From a virus: a DNA stretch of 64,000 nucleotides. The notes under the pieces are model-generated. The model saw only the letters and a program-made list of their open reading frames with translations. It had not been told where the DNA came from and did not search any database. Shown here in pieces: positions 35,866 through 44,046 of the stretch. Location: the IMG/VR virus record IMGVR_UViG_3300003872_000001, positions 1 through 64,000 of that record. One strand, 5' to 3'. Position 1 is the stretch's first letter. Every line of letters starts with the position of its first letter. The translations under genes and the position numbers were made by a program.

Positions 35866-38049
35866 ATGGCTGGTAAAAAGAAAATAGTCAAGGATTTGTT
35901 AGATACTCTAACATTAAATATTGGTGACGAAGGTCTAAATAAAAGAAAAGAGTTAACAAACTTTGTAATCTCTAATGAAGATATGGATTCAGCATCACGT
36001 GAGTCAGCTACAGTTGTGCTTGATAAACTACAAGATACTGTTAGCAGAACTTTAAGCGCTGTATTGTCACAAGAAGATATGGACGCATCTCAGTTTACAG
36101 AAGCACAATTTAATGCCGCAAACCAAATCGCTGCATTGGCATTAAATCCAAAAATTGCATTAGATGCATTTCGTAACCCAAAATCTGTTGATGTTAAAGG
36201 ACCACATAGTGTAATTGGCGCTGACGTTCTAGGTGTAGAAGATATACTACTAGGTGATCAATTGTCTTCTGAAGGTTATGATGGTGAAGCTACAAACAAT
36301 GCTATATATTTTTCAATTGTATCTAACTTCATGTCAGCAACACAAGATAAATTTGGTGAAGCATTTTTCCCAACTATTAGTATGGACCCAACTGTTTCAG
36401 GTGCAACTATTGAATGTGAATTTACTTCAATTTATAAAGAAATAGCTAGAAAAACTGATGGTTCATCTAGTATGAAAGATTTCGATAAAACTCCTATCGT
36501 AAAAGCAATCTTTGATAATAAACTATTCGGTAATGATAAAAATAGACTCATTCCAGTTGTAAGAAAGAATAACAGTTCAGTGCTTTTAGCTGACGTTTAC
36601 TCATTTGTAGAGTATAATGGCTCTGAAGATGTAACTACTGCTCCTTTAGCATTTGGTAAAACTATTGGTCTACTAGGTATTTCTCAAACTGACGCACAAC
36701 TTGCTAAAGGTGTTATGGATAATACTGATGCACTAGACAGAACTCTTAACTTAGAGAATATCTATTATTCACTAACTGGTACTGACTCAGCTGGAAAAAC
36801 TGTAACTGAAAACTTTATGGCTAATATATCTATATTACCACATAGTAACTTTACTTATAGCCCACAAGCACATGCAAAATCATTAGGATTAACTTTTTCT
36901 AGCGATGCTATTGCAATAGGAACTAGTACTAAAACTACTGTAACAGGTGCAGCTTCTGCTATATTATCACAACTCCCTGCTGGTCACACTATACAAATGC
37001 AAACAGTATTACATGGTGATGGCGATACTCAATCTGGTGATATTGCTGTTTATGCTTCTGAAATGAAAGTTGCTGCAATCTTGGATTCTGCAGGTAATGT
37101 ACTACCAACAACAAGTGCTGATTATGTAACTATTGAGAAAGTAATGTCAACTGTTAAACTTCTAGGTTATACTGTTGAAGCATATAGCACTAACTCTAAC
37201 CTTAGAAAACGTGGACAGCTTGTTACAACTGACCGTTATATTCAAATTTATAATGTTCCACTAAGAACAGGTGTTACTGTACTTGCTCCAGTTAACTCTA
37301 TGTCTGGTACTGATAATGATGCAGCTAGATTAACTAGTCAAATTACATATGCTGGTATAAGAACTTCTGTTGATGCAGTTAAAGCACTTGTTAACCATGC
37401 TGATATGTTGAATAACATAACTAATAATGGTGTTCCAGTTACAGCTGATCTAATGGGTGTTGGTAGATTCTATGTTGATACATATTACAATGAACTTAAC
37501 ATCGCAATTGATACTCATGTTGATTCTATTAAATCAAAAGATAGACTTGCTGACATTAGAGCTCTTTTAGTTAACAAAATTAAAAATGAAACAGTTAATA
37601 TGGCTATTAAAGCAAATTACTATATTGCTAATGTTGTCCTTAATGGAGCTAATAATGGTAAAATACAAGTTATCATAGGTACTGACCCGATTATAGGTTC
37701 ATACTTAACTGAAAATGGCGAAGGTGTTATTGACCTAGGACCTGACTATGAAGGCATTGTTGTTACTACACCTAATAAACTTATCCGTGGTTCAATCTTT
37801 GTATCATTTGGTATATTTGATGCAAATAGAAACACTAAAGCTAACCCATTGAACTTTGGTCAATGTTTCCGATCACCATCAATCACTACTGATGTTGTAA
37901 GAACATTAAGCGGATCTACTTCACGTGAATTAACATCTATGAATAGATATCTTCATGTTATTAACCTTCCACTTATGTTTAGACTAAACATTACTGGTAT
38001 CGCTACAGCACTAGAAAAAGTTGCAGTAGATTTTCGTACTGTAAAATAA
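35866..38049 (+). CDS. Major capsid protein (phiKZ gp120-like)
   Basis: A 727-residue protein. The frame is open from GTG 35851, but that codon lies inside the ribosome binding site (GTGAGGA) for ATG 35866. It resembles phiKZ-type major capsid proteins in length (~750 for phiKZ) and in the segment GEAFFPTISMDPTVSGATIE at residues ~165-184, typical of the capsid N-arm/E-loop region. It also has long Ser/Thr/Ala-rich beta stretches. The amino-terminal ~90-120 residues are charged and helical and may be removed by the head protease during maturation. Codon use is even and CA/CT-rich, consistent with very high expression. The hairpin at 38073 follows. Confidence 0.82.
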   Translation: MAGKKKIVKDLLDTLTLNIGDEGLNKRKELTNFVISNEDMDSASRESATVVLDKLQDTVSRTLSAVLSQEDMDASQFTEAQFNAANQIAALALNPKIALDAFRNPKSVDVKGPHSVIGADVLGVEDILLGDQLSSEGYDGEATNNAIYFSIVSNFMSATQDKFGEAFFPTISMDPTVSGATIECEFTSIYKEIARKTDGSSSMKDFDKTPIVKAIFDNKLFGNDKNRLIPVVRKNNSSVLLADVYSFVEYNGSEDVTTAPLAFGKTIGLLGISQTDAQLAKGVMDNTDALDRTLNLENIYYSLTGTDSAGKTVTENFMANISILPHSNFTYSPQAHAKSLGLTFSSDAIAIGTSTKTTVTGAASAILSQLPAGHTIQMQTVLHGDGDTQSGDIAVYASEMKVAAILDSAGNVLPTTSADYVTIEKVMSTVKLLGYTVEAYSTNSNLRKRGQLVTTDRYIQIYNVPLRTGVTVLAPVNSMSGTDNDAARLTSQITYAGIRTSVDAVKALVNHADMLNNITNNGVPVTADLMGVGRFYVDTYYNELNIAIDTHVDSIKSKDRLADIRALLVNKIKNETVNMAIKANYYIANVVLNGANNGKIQVIIGTDPIIGSYLTENGEGVIDLGPDYEGIVVTTPNKLIRGSIFVSFGIFDANRNTKANPLNFGQCFRSPSITTDVVRTLSGSTSRELTSMNRYLHVINLPLMFRLNITGIATALEKVAVDFRTVK

Positions 38050-38120
38050 TTATCTCTTCATAGTTAGTAAAACTCTGTCCTTCAGGACAGAGATACACTA
38101 ATGTAATATTAATATCTTAA

Positions 38121-38240
38121 GATATAGATAACTATAACAACATAAGGAGTACCTATGCTCATACAGATGATGCAGATATCAATGCTGCTAAGAACATCCA
38201 ACATATAGGTGCTACTAGAGTGTTACAACTAGTAGTATAG
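38121..38240 (+). pseudogene. tnpB: tnpB C-terminal remnant
   Basis: An open frame of 39 codons ends at TAG 38238-38240. It reads ...STYAHTDDADINAAKNIQ followed by HIGATRVLQLVV. The DADINAAKNI stretch is the RuvC III motif (D-x-N-A-A-x-N-I) at the end of TnpB nucleases, where the Asp is catalytic. The zinc ribbon, RuvC I and RuvC II parts are missing and a stop (TAA) lies just upstream, so it is a remnant and not a gene. The frame continues directly into the omega-RNA-like region, as in intact elements of this family. Confidence 0.85.
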
Positions 38241-38325
38241 CTACCAGGTACTATAGGTAGGGGACCGACCTTAGCTGCTCTTAGAGTAGTCTAGAAGCCA
38301 CCTCGTTCACGGGGTGATAGTTCAC
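38229..38325 (+). ncRNA. omega-RNA-like / right end, copy 2
   Basis: A 97-nt copy differing from copy 1 at a few positions. The terminal hairpin has a G-to-A change that weakens it (GGTGATAG). It overlaps the tnpB relic's last codons. The bases following TTCAC (ACATTTAGTCAAG...) would be the guide if it were transcribed and used by a TnpB supplied in trans. Transcription has not been shown; that is inference. Confidence 0.6.
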
Positions 38326-38392
38326 ACATTTAGTCAAGATTAATTTCTTGGCTGATTTAAAGCACTATACAACACGCACTATTATAACACCA

Positions 38393-38426
38393 GTGGCTAA
38401 TATGCCACTGGTGTTATATGGTCTTT
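38393..38426 (+). terminator. Hairpin terminator
   Basis: A 14-bp perfect stem ATAACACCAGTGGC with its complement around TAATAT. It lies between the tnpB relic and the next promoter. The rest of 38050-38645 holds no gene beyond the relic, this hairpin and the promoter motif at 38537. Confidence 0.75.
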
Positions 38427-38536
38427 ATATTCATTTTAAGGTACCTAGAAGACACGATCTATTCTAATGTGATGAATTATATGTATTTGACATTTAGACG
38501 TTATATGTGAGCTATTGACTTTGATTCAATATCAAA

Positions 38537-38554
38537 TATATAATATTAATATAG
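38537..38554 (+). promoter_or_regulatory. Candidate phage promoter with dyad
   Basis: TATATAATATTAATATAG is preceded by TTGATTCAATATCAA (5-bp dyad). It is 91 nt before the start at 38646 and identical in core to the copy at 6066. Confidence 0.6.
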
Positions 38555-38645
38555 AAGGAATGAGTAATATTAATAAAAGTGAATAACAGCTGAATTCATA
38601 TTTAATAATATTCATAACTTACTATTTAAATAAAAGAAGGCATAC

Positions 38646-40106
38646 ATGAATACATTACCGTACAATGTGAATAGTTTTGTAAGTCTAGAAAATGACCGTG
38701 AGGATAATGTATATGCGCACTATGTGCCGTATACAGAAAATGTTGGATCAGTTAGAAATAAAAATGATCTATATTTAAATTGTGATTATAAGTTAACTTT
38801 TATTAGCACTATAGGACCTGATATAAAAGTAATTCATAAGCGTAACATTGTGAGTGAGATAAGAGAAGATAGTAGTTTAAAATCTTTGATTGGATCTTAT
38901 GTTAAAGGTCTATCTGGTAAAGGGATTTATATAATTGAAACGTATACATTAAATGTCTTTAATAAAGATAAATTAGATAAAATTATTAATAATCTTGCTA
39001 ATGCCGATGGTGTAGCACTAACCTCTGATATTATTAAAGATATTTATGAGCAATATTCTAATAAGAAGCCTAAATATAGCCTAAGTATCCCGATCAATAT
39101 AAGATTTATATCCTTTGTACCAGAAGGACCACTTCGTGAATATGGATCTCTGTATGTAAGACAGTATGATATTGTTTTAACAAGTAATAGTTATGGTGCA
39201 CTACCAGAGCATCCGAACTCACAATTTAAAATAAATCTATCTCATAAGGATAGAGTTAATGGGATTCCATCAAATGTATTAACTTTAGATATTACAGATA
39301 ATGAATCTGTATTAAAAGAAACTAATGGTAGTAATAAGAAAGGTACAAATTACTTTATGAAGATTGGTAATGGTGTATATAGATTTGTATCTACTAGCGA
39401 TGGTGTAACTCCTAGTGGCGCAGTTATGGCTATTAAACATCAATATAGTGACCTACCAGAAGTAATCAATATAGATAAGGCTGATTTTGAAAAATATGGA
39501 TTATATAAGGATCGTGATTTAGCTATTTATAATGGAGATAAGAAAGGGCTACTAGAAGACAGGAAATTACAATTAGAATTAGATAAAATATCTAATGATA
39601 AAGCTAAATTACATAGAGAGATAAAAACATTAAAAGATGATAGAAAATCTTATAAAAAGGAACTCAAACTCAGGAATGATAAGTTGAACTTAGAACGAAA
39701 AAAGTTAGAGCATGAGCTTATTAAGATGGAGCATGAATTAGAGAAAATGAGGATGGATAGGCAAATGTTAAGAAAGAAAGCTGCTATGGAAATTATTTCT
39801 AATAGTTTTAAACTTCTTAGTCTGGAAATAGACATGAGTAGAGACCGACAAAAATTTCTATTAGAACAAAGTAGGTTGGATAATAAATTTAAATTGGATA
39901 ATTCATTGCTTAAAGCCAAATTTAAATTGGATAGTGATCTTACTAAATATAAGTTTAACAGGGAGGACAAGTTAGCAGAGGAGAAGTTTATCAGAGAAGA
40001 TAAAATAGCAAAGGATAAAAATCGTCGTGAAAATATTAAGAATACTTTTGACACTGTATCTAAGGCAGTTAATACTGGTATCAATATAGGAAAAGAATTT
40101 CTATAG
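38646..40106 (+). CDS. Virion-type protein with long coiled-coil tail
   Basis: A 486-residue protein with RBS AAAAGAAGG. Residues 1-~285 form a globular beta-rich region (IPINIRFISFVPEGPLREYG, YVRQYDIVLTSNSYGAL). Residues ~300-465 are a long, highly charged coiled coil (RKLQLELDKISNDKAKLHRE, LERKKLEHELIKMEHELEKM), with a 9- to 11-residue near-repeat near the end (KFKLDNSLLKAKFKLDSDLT). It is the first gene of a unit with 40125. It may be a tape- or scaffold-like internal virion protein, but no family was recognised. Confidence 0.65.
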   Translation: MNTLPYNVNSFVSLENDREDNVYAHYVPYTENVGSVRNKNDLYLNCDYKLTFISTIGPDIKVIHKRNIVSEIREDSSLKSLIGSYVKGLSGKGIYIIETYTLNVFNKDKLDKIINNLANADGVALTSDIIKDIYEQYSNKKPKYSLSIPINIRFISFVPEGPLREYGSLYVRQYDIVLTSNSYGALPEHPNSQFKINLSHKDRVNGIPSNVLTLDITDNESVLKETNGSNKKGTNYFMKIGNGVYRFVSTSDGVTPSGAVMAIKHQYSDLPEVINIDKADFEKYGLYKDRDLAIYNGDKKGLLEDRKLQLELDKISNDKAKLHREIKTLKDDRKSYKKELKLRNDKLNLERKKLEHELIKMEHELEKMRMDRQMLRKKAAMEIISNSFKLLSLEIDMSRDRQKFLLEQSRLDNKFKLDNSLLKAKFKLDSDLTKYKFNREDKLAEEKFIREDKIAKDKNRRENIKNTFDTVSKAVNTGINIGKEFL

Positions 40107-40124
40107 TAATAAAAAGGAAAACAT

Positions 40125-41465
40125 ATGAATGCAATTTTTGCGAAAATGATAGACGAAGTTGCACCGAAAGTTAATAAGAAGATAACTGATGGTGTTAATG
40201 CAGACATACTTAAACTATGTCCTACCTATATTAATAGCATAATTATGTCTGGTATGCGGTCTATAAATACAGATATACCATTAGTGTACCACGGGTGGCG
40301 CAGGTTGACACCTAAAGAAGAATTTGAAAAAATATATTCTGGTAAAAATAATAGAGTGAATTATGATATAGCTATAAGTTATTTATATGTTATCGAATTA
40401 AGATTTTCTTATAGAGGTGAACCAATTGTAAGACATATGTATCTTCCTTATGCCTCAGAAGGTAATATTATGAAAATATCTAGCACGCCATATAATATTG
40501 TATCTATTATGTCAGATACAGTAATATCACCAACGCATAAAAATATCTTTGTAAGATTGCATAGAGCTAAATTGATATTTGAAAAGACCGATAGAAATTT
40601 CTTATTAAATAATATTAAAACTCCAGGTCAAATTATCTATTCTGATATATACAAAACAAATAATAGGAATATTGAAGATAAGTTAGGTACTGTAGTGCCA
40701 CCCGTATGTCTTTATATATTAGGATTTTATGGACTAGTTAGATCTCTTGAAAAATATGCAAGTGTAAAAGGTGTGCAAGTATTAACAGGTGATGCTAACT
40801 ATTTAATGGAAACACATAGAGTATATGCGTCTACTAAATTAAAACCTAAAGATCTAAATGAAAGTTATTATACTGGTCATGATTTGAAAATAGCTATACC
40901 TAATGCTGCTATAGATAATAGTAATAGAGATTTTATAGATAATTTTGTATTTAGTATTATGTATACTATAGATATATTTCCAGATGATAGTGCCGATGAT
41001 TTAGTTTATGTAATCAATTCTAATGATCTAAAAAGTGAAAAGTTATTTTGGAGAGTTCTATTAGGTAAGATAGTATTTAAGAATAGTTTTTCTATAGATA
41101 AGATTATAGCTGATATTAATGATCATTTTACAACGCTTAATAGTTATATAGACGCATTACTTAAAACAAAGTTAGAAGAGTCGGGTGTGGTTATAGATAA
41201 CTTTTTTGATTTAATAGCTATCATTGTAAGTAATTATAATGGCTGGATAATCAACAGTAAACTTTATAATAGTGATCTCAATAATCGTTATATTGATGTT
41301 TTGTATTACTTAATGTACGATATAGTAATTTCTGTTAATAAAGCTTTATTCGATATTAATAGGAAATATAATAAGAATAAAAAAGATCTGTCATTTTTAG
41401 AGATAAATAAGATCTTATCAGACATTGGTCTCAGAAAAATTTTTTCGATTTTATCAGGTTCGATT
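40125..41465 (+). CDS. Virion-type protein of unknown family, exon 1
   Basis: The unspliced frame runs to 41477 (450 residues), but a group I intron starts near 41466, so the exon has ~447 codons ending ...LSGSI. The sequence is mixed alpha/beta (FRYRGEPIVRHMYLPYASEG, VYASTKLKPKDLNESYYTGH) with no recognised motif. A 12-bp inverted match, TTGTCTAAATAA with TTATTTAGACAA, at 41467-41478 and 41508-41519 probably forms the intron P1 region. The carboxy-terminal continuation is at 41955-42311. It follows the coiled-coil gene by 18 nt. Confidence 0.62.
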
Positions 41466-41954
41466 TTGTCTAAATAAAATAAATAAAAAAATAGGTAGTG
41501 ATATACCTTATTTAGACAAGAGCCCTTCACAGTAGCGATATTGTGATTGCATCTATCTAATTGCGGGAAATCCTTAAAGCCAACAAGTACGACTTATACA
41601 TAGAAATATAGTATAATACCTATGGAGTAATGTTTCCAATAGGCATCGTAAAAACCTTGTAGGATATGTAGGTAATCGACGCAGCGAAGCACCTTAAACA
41701 GTGAGAACTATCTACTTGATGTAGAGTGTGTGAGTTCAACGACTATCCCTGACGGGAGTAGCGCCAAGTGGTGGGGTATGATCCCCTTAAAGACGAAATG
41801 GTAGACATCTCTAGTAGATGATGATATAGTCTATTCTAGTATGAGAGTACTAGCTGATTGGTTATACTTATGACATAAAGTATTATAAATAAACCAATCG
41901 TGGTTAGAGTAACGATCTAATCAGAATACCAAGGGACTTAACTTATGTCTTATG
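41466..41954 (+). ncRNA. Group I intron, second copy
   Basis: A ~490-nt noncoding insert. It has AATTGCGGGAAATCC followed by TTAAAGCC (P element), GTTCAACGACTATCCCTGA with CGGGAGTAG (R element), AAGACGAAATG and a GATATAGTC S element near 41824. The core is nearly identical to the minus-strand intron at 33478-33903, read in the opposite sense. No endonuclease ORF is present inside. 5' and 3' splice points are estimates: the 5' site from the P1 inverted match, and the 3' site from the in-frame coding that resumes at PGGDSSPD. Confidence 0.8.
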
Positions 41955-42311
41955 CCGGGTGGCGATTCTTCACCTGATATTAAATACCCAAAAATAACTA
42001 GCGTGTTATTAGATCAGAGTAATGGCGTGGGTGTTAAAAGAGCTAAAACATCTAGCTTACCAGAAAGTATGAGGTTTATTAGAGGTACAGATCTTTATGT
42101 TGGTTCTATTCTATTCCTACTTAAGAGTTCTAATAGTCCGCGTTATAAGAAAAATATTTATATGGATTATAATGAAAATACTGGTAGGGTTATAATGTCT
42201 AATGACATGGTACATATTACAACTAAATTAGATAAATTATTAACAAGTAAAATAGGGAGAGAAATTGTTAAAATCAATGTGCTCGGAGAAGAAGAAGAAG
42301 TGGATGACTGA
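41955..42311 (+). CDS. Virion-type protein of unknown family, exon 2
   Basis: Open coding (about 118 codons) reading PGGDSSPDIKYPKITSVLL and ending in an acidic GEEEEVDD. The ATG at 41952 has no ribosome binding site, and the coding lies directly behind the group I intron, so it is best read as the carboxy-terminal exon of the 40125 gene. The joined product would be about 565 residues. The join ...LSGSI plus PGGDSSP keeps frame, but the exact splice is inferred. If not spliced, it would be a separate small ORF without an initiation signal. Confidence 0.6.
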   Translation, partial: PGGDSSPDIKYPKITSVLLDQSNGVGVKRAKTSSLPESMRFIRGTDLYVGSILFLLKSSNSPRYKKNIYMDYNENTGRVIMSNDMVHITTKLDKLLTSKIGREIVKINVLGEEEEVDD

Positions 42312-42492
42312 AGTAAAATTAGTACGAAGTATTTTACATAATATTAGTACTGGTTGTGATAGAAGTGATCCTAGTTCGTATGAACGTATAGTTACAAGTC
42401 GTAAATTATTACAAATGAATAATAGCAAGCTTATAGATGAGTTATTAAAAATGGATAATCCAGAGGATTTCTTAAAATTGATTCTAGAGTAG
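42304..42492 (+). CDS. Small protein of unknown function
   Basis: A 62-residue protein overlapping the end of the previous gene by 8 nt (start ATG 42304). A GGAG lies about 13 nt upstream. It is helical, with no recognised family (TEVKLVRSILHNISTGCDRS). It is the last gene of the unit before the promoter motif at 42521. Confidence 0.6.
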   Translation: MTEVKLVRSILHNISTGCDRSDPSSYERIVTSRKLLQMNNSKLIDELLKMDNPEDFLKLILE

Positions 42493-42500
42493 ATGAATTG

Positions 42501-42538
42501 ATTCTAGAAAGAATCAAGTATATAATATTAAAATAGTG
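42501..42538 (+). promoter_or_regulatory. Candidate phage promoter with perfect dyad
   Basis: Core TATATAATATTAAAATAG at 42521-42538 follows the perfect 7-bp dyad TGATTCT and AGAATCA (42501-42518). It lies 40 nt before ATG 42579. Confidence 0.63.
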
Positions 42539-42578
42539 TGTAATGCGCAAACACATCAAATATATAAAAGGAAAAAAC

Positions 42579-43928
42579 ATGTATAGAAATATGAATCAAC
42601 AACAGCCGGCATATCCTGTTGAGCAACAAATTATGAGTGCATCGCCACAATCATTACCACAGGCAAATGCAGTTCAGTACGCACAACCAAACATGTCATT
42701 GCAACAACTACAGCAACAACAACAGTATCAAATGATGCAACAAGCTCAGGCTATGCAACAAGCTCAGGCTATGCAAAATCAAATTATGCAGCAACCAGCT
42801 CCACTACAAGGTTTTGGTACACCAGTTACCAATGTAATGCCTATGCCAGAATCTCCAATAGTACAAGCTACAAATAGATTTAGTCAAAATGTTGAAGTAG
42901 CAAAAGAAATGGCGACACCCGCTCAAGTACAAGGAACACCATGTACAACACAGCAACCAGCGCCTCCTACGAATAATGTTTCAGAAATAAAAATATACCC
43001 AATGCTAGGAAATGAATTTGAGCCACTAACAACAGAAAATATTCTAGTTGAAAAACAAGTACAGGGTGATAATTATAAATACGCTATTATGGGTAAACTT
43101 GATGATACTATTTTGAAATCAAAAGAGTTTGCTGCGGATGAAATCATTCCGATGGATGATCCAATAACACGTAGGTTATCTAGAACCCTATTGGTATATA
43201 AAATGAAAAATAAAGTAGAAACTGAATCTATAGATGCAACATTTCAAACAGTTAGTCTGTTAGAATATTTACCAATAACTGATGATAGATTTTTATTAAA
43301 TGGTATGATTGCTTCTACTAATAATTTAAGTGAATTAGCAAGTACACTATTGGTTAAATATCGAGGTGTTGATTCAGAAGAAGATAAAATTTATCTTGAA
43401 GCAGTAAATGAGTATCTTACAAAGGCTGTTATGTTAGTAATTAAACTATGTTTAAACGAAACAGAAAAGATTAGTTCGTTTATGGACGATTATAAACTAC
43501 TATTAGATACTTATGAAAATGCATTTATTAAGATGCCGGGTGTGGCTAAGCGATATAAATTTAGCTTAGAAAGCATCTTTACTGACCTGCAAGCATCTAT
43601 GGATATATACAATATAATGAATGAGGATTTAGCAGAAGAGGAACCTACTACTTCTTTTAAAAATTTTAAAAGAGGTATCATAATAGACCCAGTTGTAATT
43701 ATGGTTTTAAATACCAATTCACAGTTAGTAAAGGCAACAAATATACTTTCTGTATTTAAAGATATGGAAGGAGTTAAAGCTATACGTGAAGATGTACTAC
43801 CTACATTACATCGCTTAATAGATCAAGCATATGAAACTGGTTATACTAAATTGGTCCTGATCGTAGGTGATGCTACTTTCATTGTTAAACGAACAGTATC
43901 AGACTACTTCACTATAAGTAAACTATGA
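42579..43928 (+). CDS. Unknown protein with Gln-rich amino terminus
   Basis: A 449-residue protein. The ATG at 42579 has AAAAGGA 6 nt upstream; an earlier in-frame ATG at 42543 does not. Residues ~1-125 are Gln/Met/Pro-rich and probably disordered, with a tandem AQAMQQ unit. The rest is helical with mixed charge (EDKIYLEAVNEYLTKAVMLV, KMPGVAKRYKFSLESIFTDL). There is no known family. Its layout mirrors the gene at 3314, whose Gln/Met-rich part is at the other end. It ends just before a hairpin separating it from the convergent portal gene. Confidence 0.68.
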   Translation: MYRNMNQQQPAYPVEQQIMSASPQSLPQANAVQYAQPNMSLQQLQQQQQYQMMQQAQAMQQAQAMQNQIMQQPAPLQGFGTPVTNVMPMPESPIVQATNRFSQNVEVAKEMATPAQVQGTPCTTQQPAPPTNNVSEIKIYPMLGNEFEPLTTENILVEKQVQGDNYKYAIMGKLDDTILKSKEFAADEIIPMDDPITRRLSRTLLVYKMKNKVETESIDATFQTVSLLEYLPITDDRFLLNGMIASTNNLSELASTLLVKYRGVDSEEDKIYLEAVNEYLTKAVMLVIKLCLNETEKISSFMDDYKLLLDTYENAFIKMPGVAKRYKFSLESIFTDLQASMDIYNIMNEDLAEEEPTTSFKNFKRGIIIDPVVIMVLNTNSQLVKATNILSVFKDMEGVKAIREDVLPTLHRLIDQAYETGYTKLVLIVGDATFIVKRTVSDYFTISKL

Positions 43929-43930
43929 TA

Positions 43931-43962
43931 TATCACTAGTAGCATATTAGCTACTAGTGATA
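43931..43962. terminator. Bidirectional hairpin
   Basis: A 13-bp stem TATCACTAGTAGC with its complement around ATATTA. It lies between the convergent 42579 and portal genes and belongs to the CTAGTAGC family. Confidence 0.78.
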
Positions 43963-44046
43963 ATTTAAGCAACTATTAAGAAGAAGTTTTTTTATTTTTT
44001 TAAAAAATTAATAGCTGTAAGCGTATATACATCTAAACAAATACCG

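Larger units (their letters stand above)
38061..38325 (+). mobile_element. Decayed IS200/IS605-type element with tnpB 3' relic, copy 2
   Basis: A 265-bp element. The left part TAGTTAGTAAAACT with the hairpin CTCTGTCC-TTCA-GGACAGAG (38073-38092) is repeated, degenerate, at 60863. The interior holds 39 codons of a tnpB 3' end (38121-38240). The right end is the 97-nt omega-RNA-like sequence (38229-38325). The hairpin also lies where a terminator for the capsid gene is expected. There is no transposase TnpA or full TnpB here, so it could only move if helped in trans. Confidence 0.75.

Noticed and set aside
38157-38211. Short ORF starting ATGCTCATACAG within the tnpB relic, behind AAGGAG
   Set aside because: It ends after 17 codons and lies in a different frame from the TnpB-like coding; the good ribosome-like site appears coincidental.
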